Counted from the first letter of the stretch, positions 36,252 through 48,906 are shown. The stretch: 64,000 nucleotides of DNA from Forsythia viridissima (GCA_030279155.1 CM059040.1:1059651-1123650), one strand, 5' to 3'. Numbers and translations are program-made. The notes: generated by a model from the sequence alone, not told the origin.

Positions 36252-36836
36252 AGTAATAGAATGGACAAATTCATGAAAATTGGTCAATTCTCCGTTAAGA
36301 GTCCTCAATCCAGACAAAGACTCTACTATGTGTCCATCCAATATCTTCATCTCACCTCATGTCTTCACTCTCATCTTTTCCAATTTCTTTCTTCCTCTTT
36401 CAAATTTGTTGATTAGCTAGTCTGCTGAATTCTTTCTGTTTCGAGCTCTAGCCGCAACATTGAAGGTAAGTTAATAGACATAGTTGAATCGATTTTTATA
36501 TAGAAGCTTAACTCTATACCAATTTCTTTGTATCTTTTTGCATATTTGAAATATAGTTTAGGGTTTAAGATAAAATTAGTTTAATTATTTGTTGAATTTT
36601 GAGGTATTTCACTAGTCTTTGTACCATTTTGAAGTACTGTGAAAATTGTTTGTCGATTTTTTTTTTTTTTTTTTTTGTGGGGAGATATGATAGCTAATAC
36701 TACAATTGTGAATTGTAGTGATGTTGGCGACTAAATTTACTGAATTTTTATGGTAACAATAACAAAAAGGTAGAAAATTTATTTTCATAACCATTATTAT
36801 TATCAATCTAGTTTCCATCTAAATTATATAGTTGCT
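36252..36836 (+). other. Possible 5' exon/intron relic of a neighbouring gene
   Basis: Pyrimidine-rich, UTR-like text (36330-36465) ends TTGAAG followed by GTAAGT, a consensus donor, and then intron-like T-rich sequence. In copy A the same place (near 20298) reads GAAGTAAGAT, so the donor is damaged. No coding exon follows in either copy. It may be the broken 5' end of a gene once divergent from HKT; this is inference only. Confidence 0.25.
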
Positions 36837-37200
36837 GTGGAAATTAAAAGTCGAAGGGGTAAAAAACTTAAAGGTCTTTGACTTGTATCTGATTGACTGA
36901 TTTAGAGTAGCTTCGTTTATGTTTCATTTGCACGAAAAATTGGATAGTCTTTTTCTTTCTACTAACTATCCTGATCATTTCAAAATTTACTATGTATGGA
37001 ATCTAATCATTTCTCTTTATTCATTTTTTAAATTCTGTGTTCGGCTATGATTTATTTCTTTTATTTGTTTGGTCTTCATTTGTGATTTGGTAGGCATTAT
37101 ATAGTCAATCGATTTAGCTAACTTCAATTATATATCCGTGAATTTTTTTTCCTTCTTAATTCATAAACAAACAACCAAGTCATTTGACAATATTGATAAC

Positions 37201-37713
37201 TGTTCGAATTAATTGAATTTTATCGGGTTGAATCGTTAAATATATTTAATGATGTGAGTCATAAGAATTAATTTTGGTTGAATTGAAAAAGTCTCCAATA
37301 AAAAAAACATGTAATTGGTGAATGTGTATAATGAATTGACACATTCATTCTTAATTGGTGAATATGTATGATTAATAGACATATTCATTCAAGATTTAAT
37401 CTGAATAATCAGATTACATAAAAATATAAAATGGTACGATCTAAGGTCTCAGATTAATTAAACCAAATGGTGCACCTATTCATGAAAAGGCACACACCCA
37501 TTCAAAAAGACATTTCAAAACCTATAAATATGAACCCCTAAATTCAATTTTTAGACACTAAATCAATTCTGAATTATTGATTTATAAATTATCATCCCTC
37601 TTCAAAATTTTGTCTACGTAATTTCTGTTCAAACTAGTTTTGTGCAACTTCTTAAAGTCCATATTTTCATTCCATTCGAGAATAATACAATCAATATTTT
37701 GGTTCGACCGACA
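37201..37713 (+). mobile_element. Possible copia-type LTR
   Basis: It starts TGTTCGAATT, has CCTATAAATATG near 37518 as a TATA box, and ends ...GACCGACA. A PBS-like TGGTATAGTGC follows at 37719. No second LTR or pol was seen, so this is an LTR plus leader remnant at best. Confidence 0.4.
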
Positions 37714-38740
37714 AAAGTGGTATAGTGCAATACCGATTTTGGAAGAAGCTTTTTATCTTGTGAGACAGATATCCATTGATCCTATTAGCACCTTTAAATG
37801 AGACAAAATCTGTCTTATTGAGATTTGCTACGGCATACATCGCTTTATCTAGTTTCTACATTTTTGTTTTGTGTTTTTCTCAAGTATTCTCGTCAATATT
37901 GCAAATAATAACAATGTAATTATATGACCTTTTTAAAGTATAAAAATTGGTAGACTAGTATTGTTGTAATATATTAACTTATTATTATCAATGTTATGTT
38001 ATTTTTTTTTAAATTTACATTTATATTTTTAATCTCACAATTAAAAATGTCTAGATCCATTACTTAGGTGAGCATGCAAAACTATGACGTAGTAAGTAAC
38101 AATAAAACTATGACAACGTACATATCTTAAGTAATTGTCCACCCTAATTGAAGTGGTGGAATACGTTGAGGTGGAGTGAAATGGAGTGGAGTGGATCCTT
38201 GAAAGTGACCATATGCAAATTAAAAATGTGCACTAGCACCCTCGAGTGAGTGACATATTGACACTAAATGATAGACAATGCATGTTGGGGACTTTTTGTC
38301 CGGATAACGTAGAAAACGAAAACAGATACTTGAAAAATGTTGTTTTTAAAAAAGCAGAATATGAAATGATGTGGAAATGTTTTAGAAGAAAAAAAATATA
38401 ATTTATTTTTATGAAAAATAAATATTTAACATTAATTCCATAATAATGTACAATTCCTAATTCAAGTTTTCAAATATTTTAGTTAAAAGTTTTCTAAAAG
38501 TTTTCAAAAAATTTCCTCAAAGTTCCCGAACCTTTTTTAAAACTTAAAAAGTAGGAATATATTTTTTTCCATACGAAGAGAAAAAAAGTCAACTCACCAT
38601 ATATATTAAACTAGATAAAAACAAAACATAATTGTCTTGTGTCGTGTTTTATAAAATAAATTAGAAGTTCATTCTAAATTTTTTATTATACACTTCCGAT
38701 TCTAGTATTTTAGAAGTTTACGTGCAACCTATTTTTAAAT

Positions 38741-38922
38741 AGTAATGCTATTTGCAGTCGCTCACTACCAGTAGTCATCATATGTGTCATTACTCAATTG
38801 GATGAATTATTCATAACTAATGGCTATAAATACATTATTTAATTAGAGTAAATAATTCATCTAATTGAATAATGTCACGTATGATAACTACTGATAGCGA
38901 GCGACTGCAAATAGCATTATTC
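38741..38922. mobile_element. Hairpin MITE
   Basis: Ends AGTAATGCTATTTGCAGTCG and rc-right GAATAATGCTATTTGCAGTC, with nearly the whole 182 bases inverted around the centre. The TSD ATTTTTAAAT is perfect and 10 bases long (38731-38740, 38923-38932). MULE-like. Confidence 0.85.
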
Positions 38923-38932
38923 ATTTTTAAAT

Positions 38933-40654
38933 TTCACTACTATAAACGTCAGATGTAATCATATTTTTGTCTGAATTTAGAATAATGTTCTTAATTTTAT
39001 GTTTTGAATTAATAAAGTGGGTTTCAAATCCTGACTGATGTAGAGAAATATTAATGGAGGTATAACGAATTTTTGTGGGCCTACCACAATAATTAAGAAT
39101 AACTCCATTTATAATCAATCTGCACTTCTTTGGTGTGTCTTTATCGAATATTATAAAGCTGTCCAAATTAAGTTATCATATTTATTTTGTGGTCCAAATA
39201 TTTTTCCAATATATATAATTAATTGTCCACTTTCTTTCGTTTTTCGAGTTGAGATCTCTTGTCTCCCACGATTAAACTTTTGACATTTCGACGTATTTTC
39301 TCTTATTAACAAATGAAAAAACGTCAACTCAATGAGTGTTTATGTAGAAACAATTTTTTTTTCCATTATTCCAATTCAATTCACTTCTCCAATCATCATC
39401 CATGATTATATGGCACCAATGAGTGTTTATCAAGTTTTCATGTTCACTAGTGAATTCAAGATTGGTCCACTTGTCTATTTATTAAATTTTTGTTTTTTTT
39501 TTAATTAACTTCAAATTTTGATTAATAGAAGGATATTACTCACATGCTCACACATTATAATGTAAACATGTATTGAACTCGACTATGTCCACCCGTGCCC
39601 GTTAGTCAAACAAGGTCGGAGTTATACTTCATAAGCTTTAACAAGTTGGCCACTTTCATTCGGCAAAAAGAATGAAATGGAATTAGACCTCGTGTAGAGT
39701 TGATTTGCATAAAAATATACAAAACACTTGTGTATGGGAGAGTTGGAGGGGCGAGCCGTTGAGCACTAGCGGCACTAGACGACATTGTCAGGGGTAGTGG
39801 GGGTGGTGGGAAATGGCGCTTTTTTTATTTTATTTATTTTTATTGAAATTAATTAAGTGATTTTACGTTTATTCTTTACATTTTGAAGATGCAACAAATT
39901 TTTTTTTTCTAAACGATACTTGAATATATTAAGATCAATTTTCCTTATCATGATGACTAAGAATATAAAGGGTTTAATTAAAAGAGGTAAGGACAATTGC
40001 AGTGTAATACAATTTTTTGTGGGGATCCTATTTTCCAATATACAACTGAATTTTTTAAATAAATTTAAGTAAATATTATATTTTTCGTGGATCCTATGAA
40101 AAAAACATTTGTGTCTTTTAACACCTGGTTAATTAAACTTGGTGGGCCTGTCTGATGCATTTTGCACTATTAGCAGTTTCATAATTAATTACTTATTAAA
40201 TAGTACTGGAGGACAAAAGGAAGCAATATCACTTCATTTTAAATTTCTTTTATGCTATAATGATTAAAAGCCATTCCAATAAACTAATATTGAGTTACGA
40301 TAATTAATGGACTTCGATATCTTAACTTTTCAAAAAAAGATAAGAATCGAAGTTATACGATAATCACGCTCTAGCTATTAAACCCAACTCAAATATTTAT
40401 TTCACTATAAGTCAACAATCACTCAATGATTCGTTCAATTGTCGATATCGATGTTTAAATGATTATACTAAAAGTTTTTATAATCATTGTTTTTCTTTTC
40501 TGTATATTTTTGACGATAATAAAGTTATGGGTACAAGGGTTCATTATTTTTTTAAACATAATTAGAGAACCAAATACTCTTGAAGCACATGGACATATGT
40601 CATTCCCCAATTAGACAAACAAGTCCCATGCTCCACAATATGTCTGATCATAAA
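38933..40654. other. No gene recognised
   Basis: AT-rich intergenic sequence with small direct repeats ('caatgagtgtttat' near 39331 and 39415). No coding or element signal. The stretches 37722-38730, 40800-41490 and 43060-44260 are similar. Confidence 0.5.
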
Positions 40655-40799
40655 GAGTAATGTTACATAGCACTGCTCATGTTTAGCACCATCCACGTAA
40701 CAATGTAGTGTTAGTAAATGATTGCTTTTATTTAATGACATTACGTTACTATAGAGAGAGGCAGGTGCTAAACACCAATAGTGCTACATAGCATTATTC
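40655..40799. mobile_element. Hairpin MITE, related family
   Basis: Ends GAGTAATGTTACATAGCACT and rc-right GAATAATGCTATGTAGCACT. The inner arms 'gtttagcacc' and 'ggtgctaaac' also pair. The flanks gatcataaa/gacactaaa are a decayed 9-bp TSD (7 of 9). Its termini resemble those of 38741-38922. Confidence 0.7.
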
Positions 40800-41492
40800 G
40801 ACACTAAAACATAAAAGATGACAATATGCGTGTCGGATTACTCTATTTAGGATTGAATGGTCAAAATATAATGCTAAGGGAAGACTTATTTAATTTAGAA
40901 TATTTTTATTTAAATATTTATTATTAATTTTGGATGTTTTAAATTTTACATTAAATTATAAGTAATATTTAAATTAATGCATACAGTTATAACTGCTTAA
41001 AAGTTAATAATAAATTGGTTTATGAAAATCATACTAAAATTAAATTCAACAAAAATTTAAAAATGATAAATTATTGTATAGAAATTGGGACATAAGCCAT
41101 CCTTTATATTCTTACTTGGGTGGCAATTGGGCTAGGTGACTATGGCCCATAGTGTTGGCCCAGCTAGAGCTCAGGGTCATGCCAGGCCTGGGTCTTAGGG
41201 CTTTGTACAAGATGGGCCCAGAAAGCAGCCCTTACTGTCTTGGATTACAAGATATATATAGTATGTTTGATAAAGTAAATTGGTTAGTATCCAACATTAT
41301 AAGAGAGAAGAAAAAATTTTGTTCATTGTGTTGCCTAATTCAGTATACAAAATATGCCATTATCCCAAGACAATTTTCTAGAGTTATTTCGAAGCTTAGA
41401 TCAAGCATGGGAACATTGACAATGGGGAATGTACAAGGGTATTTCAATCTTCATAATAAATGTTAATTGTGTATGTGTGATATTTATTAACA

Positions 41493-42004
41493 GGGACGGA
41501 ACCAGAAATTTTTGGAGACCGAACTACTAGTGTAAAAAAAATTGTAATTCAAGATTGGATTGTTGCCTAAAAAAAATTTCACTAAAAAAAAATTTTACAC
41601 TATAAAAAACGATTTTTCCCGGGACAGCGAGACCGGAATCCGCCCATATTTATTAGTAAAAACAGAAAAAATCTCACACATGAAGCATCAAAACACCATG
41701 GTACAAGTTTCTTAATATAGCCATAAAACAAGATACAGAAATATGCAGAAAAGCATATATCCAAAAAAAAGGTTGCTTCACTGCAGTGACGAGGGGCAGA
41801 TTTAGGGTATAGTCCGGTCCTGTCCTGAAAAAATTTGTTTTTTATAGTGAAAAAAGAAATTTAGTGTTAAAAAAAATAGTAAGTGCAAAAAAAAAAAAAA
41901 AAAAAAAAAAAATTCCAGTAACAATCCGATTTTTAAAAATTCTTGGTTCCACCCTTGGCTGGCTGTGACGCTGGTTGGTAGGACTGCCTGACGATCTGCC
42001 CCTG
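41493..42004. mobile_element. hAT-type terminal debris
   Basis: CAGGGACGGAACCAGAAATTTTT (41493) pairs with the inverse of AAAAATTCTTGGTTCCACCCTTG (to about 41958). AGGGGCAGAT near 41792 pairs with ATCTGCCCCTG (42004). These are the CAGGG(G/A)CGGA-type TIRs of plant hATs, but no TSD matches, so boundaries and nesting are unresolved. Confidence 0.4.
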
Positions 42005-42329
42005 TAATTAAACTACAAGTCAGTCCATTAGCAGGCAATCCAGTGATAGAAGCTATGTTTAAACAAGGTGTGGCGCAGAAGATTAGGTCATTCTTCTAAT
42101 CATCTCCTTAAACAAATCATCAAATCTTGTAATGAAAAGTTCAAAGTAAATAGTACAACGATGCATGTCCATGTGAAAAATCGTATGCACTGCCATCATT
42201 AAGGAGGTTCTACCATGTGGTTTTTTGGGTGAACAGAAATTAAGTAATAGTTTTTTTTTAAATAATATAACACTAATAAAAATATTTCTATATATTACTA
42301 TATATAATTATTTTTCTACGCATATTCAT

Positions 42330-43040
42330 ACTTTAAAAACGTTGTATAATTACATCATTTTCAATTTCGTGAAATATATATTTCTCAATATATGCAATGA
42401 AATTGTCATTCAACTATTGATCTCCAATTCAATTGCACAATCGAATCTTTACAAGATTCATTGCAGAAAATATTCTCTACCATAGCAATAGCAACTGGAA
42501 GAATTAATGTCAAATGTCACAAGTCTATAAAGTAATGAATAAATTTCTTTTCTTTTTTTGTCACAACCAACTTCTATGCAACATCACTAACGCACTGAAG
42601 TCCTCTAAAATCTGGGTCAGTGCGTATATCAATAATATATATTTTAGGTTATTCATCAAGTGTCAAGAGATTTGCTGGTAAAATATCTTCAGAATAATAC
42701 TCACCAAGTCTAATTAATTTGTCCTTGTTAATAGCAAAGAATAAATATTATCTGGACACAAACATGCTATACAAAAGCATAAGTCACTATTTACCTTGAA
42801 AAACTGATCATTCAACTCTTGAAATTACATATCAATGACGGCATAAAAGAAATCTACACGCATATTATGCAAATTTTTCTTTTCTGGAATATTACCCTGT
42901 GAACAACCTGGAGTGTTGCAAAATCTTTATTTTTTCTTTGTAATACATTTGACAATTCATGTGAAATTCTTAAGATCTTTTTCATGAGATGTAATCTAAA
43001 GACAAAGTCAAATGTTAGTATCAAAATAAGGCGGCAAGTC
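42330..43040 (-). pseudogene. hAT transposase fragment (ZMYM1/DUF4371-like)
   Basis: Read on the minus strand: ILRISHELSNVLQRKNKDFA (near 42960), then FFYAVIDMxFQELNDQFFKV (near 42850-42800), CIACLCPDNI, and HLTLILPVAIAMVENIF near 42510-42460. The last matches the LILPVATATVERxFS hAT dimerisation motif of this family. There are stops and shifts throughout and the N-terminal half is missing, so it is inactive. The hAT-type termini just upstream (41493-42004) may belong to it. Confidence 0.7.
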
Positions 43041-44261
43041 AACAACAATCATCCAACAATTTCATTTATATATAAAATATTATCAATAACAATTAGCAAA
43101 AATATACAAATTCTGAAAAAAATCAAAAACCAACCGGAAACATGAAAATTTACATAAATGCTAAAACATCAAATCAAGAATCACGCAAGAAACAACGTAC
43201 TTTCAACGTAGGTCAACACTGAACCATCAAAATTCAATATTAACTCAGTAAAAATTAAGAAAAATAATTCTATTAAAATTTAAAATGATGAGCAAATGGT
43301 GTTTCATTTATCTAGATATTCATATTTTATATGCCACAAAAAAAAACAAAAAAACTATTCCAGATTTGTTATATTCGACTATTCCTTAGCTAGTTAGCCT
43401 AAATATCTCGTCAAGAGACTCAAGACATCATTTCCTTTGAAATAATGACTACAAAGGGAGCAAGCTAAATCTTTCTCTCCTAGTTTATGTGCGAGCTGGT
43501 TAACTGTTAACATATTTAAGGTTAATTTTCGTTTATTGTAGCTTTCCTTTAAAGAAGTAGATTGAAAATTAAAATCGGATTACTGGATTAAGGTCCGGTT
43601 ATTTGCAGAGAAGAGAGTGGAATTGGAATAGATGATATCAATTGGGCTTTGGGACTTGGGGTGTTTAGCATGTGATATGAATTAAAACTTAGAGCAGTTT
43701 GAGGCTTGGGCAATTTGGGTTAAAACTTGAATTAAAATAATTTGGTTTGGGACTTGAGTCTAGACTATTTTGGGCTAATTTATATTTTTAAATTGAGATA
43801 ATTAAGCTTAACACTACTTTTATATTTACATTTTAACAAATCAGGTTAACAATATATTTTTTGAAGAATCGGGTTTTTTTTAATTAATAAATTAAAATCT
43901 AACTAATTAATTAAATATTTTAATTAATAATAAAATGAGATAATATCAATATTTGTATTTATCTTTCCTAATAATTAGGAATTGGTATCTGGTTGTTAAG
44001 AAAAACAGGTTTTAGAATTCAAAACTCTTCTCAATGCCAAACACTACTCACAATAAACTGATCCATCTTCATCATCATCCGCGCGGGCAAGTTTCGTTCA
44101 TCATTCTCGATGAGGGTTTCTTTCATCATCCACGCGGGCGAGTTTCAAAATTGAAACAGACCTGGAAATTTCTTCCAAATTTAGGCTTGGGTAAAACCTA
44201 AAAATCGATTTCAAGAACTATTCAACCTCAAATTTAAAAAACCCTAGCTCCGAATCATCAA

Positions 44262-45270
44262 TGGTAATAATAACCAAGTCTGTTGATCGATCCAAGAAAA
44301 AGAAACGAAGTGGAGATGAAGAAAACCGAAGTCAATAAAGAGGAAGAACGTCTGTTTATTATCTGATCATAAGGTAAATATCCTATAATGTTGGTTTTTT
44401 CAAGTTCATAAGTTAAATTTCTAGGTATAAATTCTATTCAGCTCGAGATTCGTTTTTTTATAGTCACATTTTGGAGATTGTCACAAATTCTCCCAATTTC
44501 CTGTGTAAATTTCTGTATGGCATTCTGATTTTCTTTTTTATTTTGAATGCATGTCTGTATTGTATACTGTGACTTCTAAATTTATGAAATTGTGTTGTGC
44601 TATTCCAATTATGTAACATAATTGATTATTGGAAATGTCTATGCTCAAACACAAAGTATATACAAGTCTATTTGTGATAAACGAAAAAAATTAGTAAACT
44701 TCAATTTCACTATTGGCATTTATTGATTTTATTGCTGGGAGAACAAAAGCTTGTGACTTGTGTATGAATATTTTGAACATTATTTTGTGGCTTGTTTTGA
44801 TAAGTTGGTTTTACTTTTTTTTTCATTGAATTCTTTTCAGGAATGGGACTTTATAATACCCCGTGTCAACTGGTTTTCTGGCAAAATAACTACATGTCCC
44901 ACCAACAACATGATTTCAAACCTGGTAGAGAAGCTAACTGATCAACAGAAGTCAATTTTCAAATACACTTATTTTTGCTACTTCATTGACTGCAAAGAAA
45001 TATCTTTTCAACCACAACTTATCCACTATATACTTTTGAGAGAAGTTAAGCAACCGAAGAAAGATGAAATGTGGTTTAATATTGGAGGATGGTTTATTAG
45101 ATTTTCTATTACGGAATTCTGCTTGTGACTGGTCTTCGACCACTTCTGGATCTAACTATAGTTCTAAAAACAACATATCAATGAGTTGTTTGTACGTACA
45201 ATTTCGTGGGACCAAGATACCCATTAGGTTGGACCCCGTATATTTATTATCTTCAATCCATTCTCCTTCG
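44262..45270 (+). pseudogene. DUF1985-domain gene fragment
   Basis: Exon-like start at ATG 44262 (basic: KKKKRSGDEE), with a donor-like AAG|GTAAAT at 44373. A T-rich intron ends CTTTTCAG at about 44840. The second exon reads WDFIIPRVNWFSGKITTC, LVEKLTDQQKSIFK, HYILLREVKQP, FNIGGWFIRFSITEF, and after a single-base shift LLVTGLRP. This order is the plant DUF1985 domain, usually found with Ulp1-like proteases in MULE-type elements or as their captured genes. A stop in exon 1 and the frameshift near 45120 make it a pseudogene. No peptidase domain follows. Confidence 0.65.
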
Positions 45271-45479
45271 TAACACAAGAAAATGCTAGTGTACTCCATT
45301 ACTGCAAAATTGAAAAATTCGAATGTCAAAATATCTCAAAAGACTAAAAAAATCAGTAATAAATAATGTTTTATTTTTTAAATTAAATCAATATATACCT
45401 CAGCCACACACCTAAGTCATTCCAATTTTAACAGTTTCGTATCGGAATACAGTAGCAACATTAAATCCTTTTTGTTAAT

Positions 45480-46275
45480 CACATGTGACAATTATAAAGT
45501 CTCCAAAAATGGTCACAATATGTATAATTCAAATATGTTTAAGATAATCAATTTTTTTTTTTTTTGCTTATGTAGTTACACTAAATATTATTTTGTGATC
45601 ACATTTTTTTATATAACCAAAACAGTAGTCATTAAATATTTAACCATATAAGCAATCATCAAATACTTAACATAAAAGTAAAGTCACAGTCACATGTCTA
45701 TGGTTGCACAATTCATAATCAATTATTAAACCATACAGCATGTCACAAACTATCACAATAATAGCAGTCATCATATTCTTAACATGAAAATCAAGGTCAC
45801 AGCCACAGGTAACAACAGTCACAAATTATAACCAGTGACAAAAATACACCAGATTACCACGTTACAAACTATCAACCGAACAGCATTACAGCTACAGGAA
45901 ATGGGTCACAAAATTAATCGTTATTTTACTAAACCATAAAAGCATGTCACAACGGTTAGAAACTATTACTAGATAGTTTTGACAAGCATACACCAGATTA
46001 TCATATCACAAACTATCACCACATAATCAATCACATACTAATACCAGATAATCATGATAAGACGAACTATTACTATATAACTATATTTAATTAAATATAA
46101 AAATCAGAAATCAAAACAAATAGGAATATAAAATATTACATATCTCATTCACATACCAGAATTTGTTTCATTCCTACGCAGACAGACATCAGATAGCAAC
46201 AATATCCATTCAAAGACGCGAGTCACAATGTGACAATTTCGAGTCACAATAACTTTATTCAGTCACAAACGAAAC
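45480..46275. repeat. TCACA-motif-rich tract
   Basis: About 17 irregularly spaced TCACA motifs, mostly GTCACA or ATCACA, all read on the plus strand and often followed by AA. They lie just downstream of the DUF1985 fragment and end at a (TC)n run. They could be subterminal transposase-binding repeats of the element that carried DUF1985, but no terminus was found. Confidence 0.4.
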
Positions 46276-46639
46276 AATTTTCTCTCTCTCTCTCTCTCTC
46301 TACGAACCAGATTTCTTTAATTGTGAAACGTGATAGTAACTAATTCTAAATTTTATGGATAGAATTTGATGAGAGATAATATAATTATATACTTATATCA
46401 CTTGTTTATCTTAAATCCTATTCAAATGTCGGTTACAAAATCTTATCCTTATTCAAACAATATTGTTTTAATTATTATTGATAAATAATATGTAGAAGAT
46501 AAATGAAACAACTTATTTTTACAATTTGTGGCTAAATTTTACAATTTTTTGATAGTTTTGTCATTTATCAAAATGCAAAGTTAAACATTGGTATGTATCA
46601 ATTTTTCCCTTTTGAATTTGGGATTGGGCTATTTTCAAA

Positions 46640-46905
46640 ATCTTTGCGAGGCCAATTGACTCTCTTTTCTCCTTGGTGGCTCTGCCCTGGCTAGGAATTA
46701 TGTACTTATTAATTTATTCAGTTAACTAGGAACTCATGTAGTCTATGTTGGATTAATTGTCTTCTGGCCAGAGCAATGTCTCTATTTGAAGTGGCTCATT
46801 TTGTACCAGAAAAGCCTATGTATGATCTTTCATAATCTCACTCAAAATCCATGCTAGAACTTATACACGCCGACTTGTGGGAACCTTCTCTAATTAACTC
46901 CAATT
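46640..46905 (+). pseudogene. Copia integrase fragment, left half
   Basis: The GAG-pre-integrase to integrase junction is recognisable: SKSMLELIHADLWEPSLI (about 46845-46898), the usual LELVHTDLWGPSPI-like block of copia integrases. The upstream part is degenerate, with stops. It continues after the 4.55-kb insertion. Confidence 0.65.
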
Positions 46906-48090
46906 TAAGAGGTGTATTTAATTTAGATTTTTAAAGACTTTGATTGAAATTTTTCAAGTGACTAACTTTGATGGATTTCATTCACTTTTATTGACTTTTA
47001 TGAATTTTAATAGATACCTACAACCTTTTATGGATTTTTATCGATTTCATTTTGAAAGATTTTCTTAGACTTTCACAAACTTTATTTTTTCAATTAAAAA
47101 TTTAATATCTCACAGTTAAAAAAAATTATCGCAGGAAAAAGTCTAGTAATAATTTATTTAATTGTATTAATATTATTAAATTCATAAAAATTAATGTTCT
47201 ATTTAATTGCTGCAAGTAAACTACCTCAAAAGTTAATGACATAAATTATTAACTCACTCTATTTTTTCTTTTGGGTAAAACTATAAACTTTCAGTTGTGG
47301 ATAATTTCAAAAAATTATGGCATGCAACCCTTTTTATAAAAAAAATTCCAAAATAAAAATAAAAATATCCAGTTCATAATCTCACTTTTTATAAGTAATA
47401 ATCTATAAATAATATATTATTATTAGTCACCACAATTGCATAAATAAATAACCAAAGTATCAATTTACGAAGAAAAAAATATAACTACGCTCATCAAGGT
47501 AAATAGAAAAAACAAGAATGAAAATAAAAAAAAATACAGTAATACAAAATAAATTGTTAACCTGATAAAATTCAGTAATAAACTACAATCAACAATTATA
47601 TATATAAATTTATCTTGTTTTTAATGAAAAACAGAAAAACAATGAAAAAAAAAAAGAAAGAGAAAAAAAATACTTACGGCAATATTGAAGAAAAAAAATT
47701 AGATAGTGTCTAAAGGTTCATAGAAGAAAGGAAAAGAATAAAATAGGAAAATAGTTAGGAGAATATTAAAAAGAAAAAAAAAATCAAATTGGCTAGTGAT
47801 AAAAATATTAATCTTGACCCTATAGTTTGTGGAAGAAAAAATAAAAGAAAAAAAAATCAAGAAATGGAAGATTTTTATTTTTTTTTAAGTCTTTCAAAGT
47901 CTTAGAGATGAATGGGAGAGAAATTGTGATATCTTTTATTTATACATTGTACTTTAAAGTTAATTTATACTACATCTAAAAGGCTCTAAAAGGGAGAAAT
48001 ATTTTTAGACTAAAATATCCTCATTCATATTTTAGATTTTCCACTTTACCCTTGATTAATTTAAAAAGTCCCTTTCAAGTGGAGGCATAT

Positions 48091-48894
48091 TGTTGACGTC
48101 TGAACCTGCACAAGTCCACGTGCCAACAGATCTCCAGTCACTCCTCTGCCAGCTCGTATGTTACCTGCACACTAGGACGACTGTTAGGCACCAAGATCTC
48201 CGGAGAAAAAGGGTCCGGCGATCGTTGGCACTCCGACGATCAAGTCAACTGTCGGTATATGGGAGATACACGGGGCGGGAACAAAAAGGGGTGTGGGAGA
48301 GACAAGCAGGCAGAGATTTGAGCAGAGTTTAGGGAAGGATTCTTAAGCATAAAAAGTGCGTCATAAAAATATGCGTACTAAAGAATGCGTACCTTGGAAT
48401 AAACCTGAATCTGATATTTATAAAGGGAGAATCTTAATTGATTTAGGGAAGCAATCAATTAGAATTCTGTTGGGATTCTCTTTCCTTATCAGATAAGGTA
48501 AGTTCTAATCTTACCGTGATCCTCCGAGATTGCATCATAATCTCTCTCAATCTCTAAGATTACTGTCCCAAGATATCAGATTATCTATGAACTATAATAA
48601 ATATGAAGTCCGACGAGGTTCTCTGAGTCGGCCATGAGTGTCGAGGCTCTTCATGGGCCACGCAATACTCTGATTCAGGAATGCTAAGATGTTCGATGGG
48701 CCTCCGAGGCCTCCTGAGAATTTACGAGGCCCTTGCTAGGCCCTCAAGGCCTTCGCCGGGTCTCTGGAACCTTTTTGAATCTGGAAGGCCCTCGCTAGGC
48801 CTATAAGGCCTTAGCGAGATCTGAATTAGGCCTAGATGAGACCTTTGTTGGGCCTTTGCTAACGTGGAGGTATTACCAAAATCAAGTGGTAACA
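48091..48894 (+). mobile_element. Solo LTR
   Basis: TGTTGACG...GGTAACA, 804 bases, with a perfect 5-bp TSD CATAT (48086-48090, 48895-48899). It is GC-richer than its surroundings, with many 'aggcc' and 'gaggccc' motifs at 48650-48850. No internal domain adjoins it, so an internal region was probably lost by LTR-LTR recombination. Probably a Ty3/gypsy LTR, but superfamily is not certain. Confidence 0.8.
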
Positions 48895-48906
48895 CATATA
48901 ATTATA

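Larger units (their letters stand above)
30814..36836. repeat. Segmental duplication, copy B
   Basis: Direct-orientation duplicate of 14991-20676. It is slightly longer owing to an AT/GA microsatellite-bearing insertion near 31590-31915. Both hAT elements occupy the same sites with the same TSDs as in copy A, so those insertions predate the duplication. Copy A's (TTCGGG)n expansion is reduced here to about one unit. Confidence 0.92.

Noticed and set aside
45480..46275. CRISPR-like or satellite array in the TCACA tract
   Set aside because: Spacing and unit length are irregular; there is no conserved repeat longer than a few bases, and this is plant nuclear DNA.
48090..48332. Arg-rich 80-aa frame
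   Set aside because: Falls wholly in the solo LTR bounded by the CATAT TSD; no protein family recognised.
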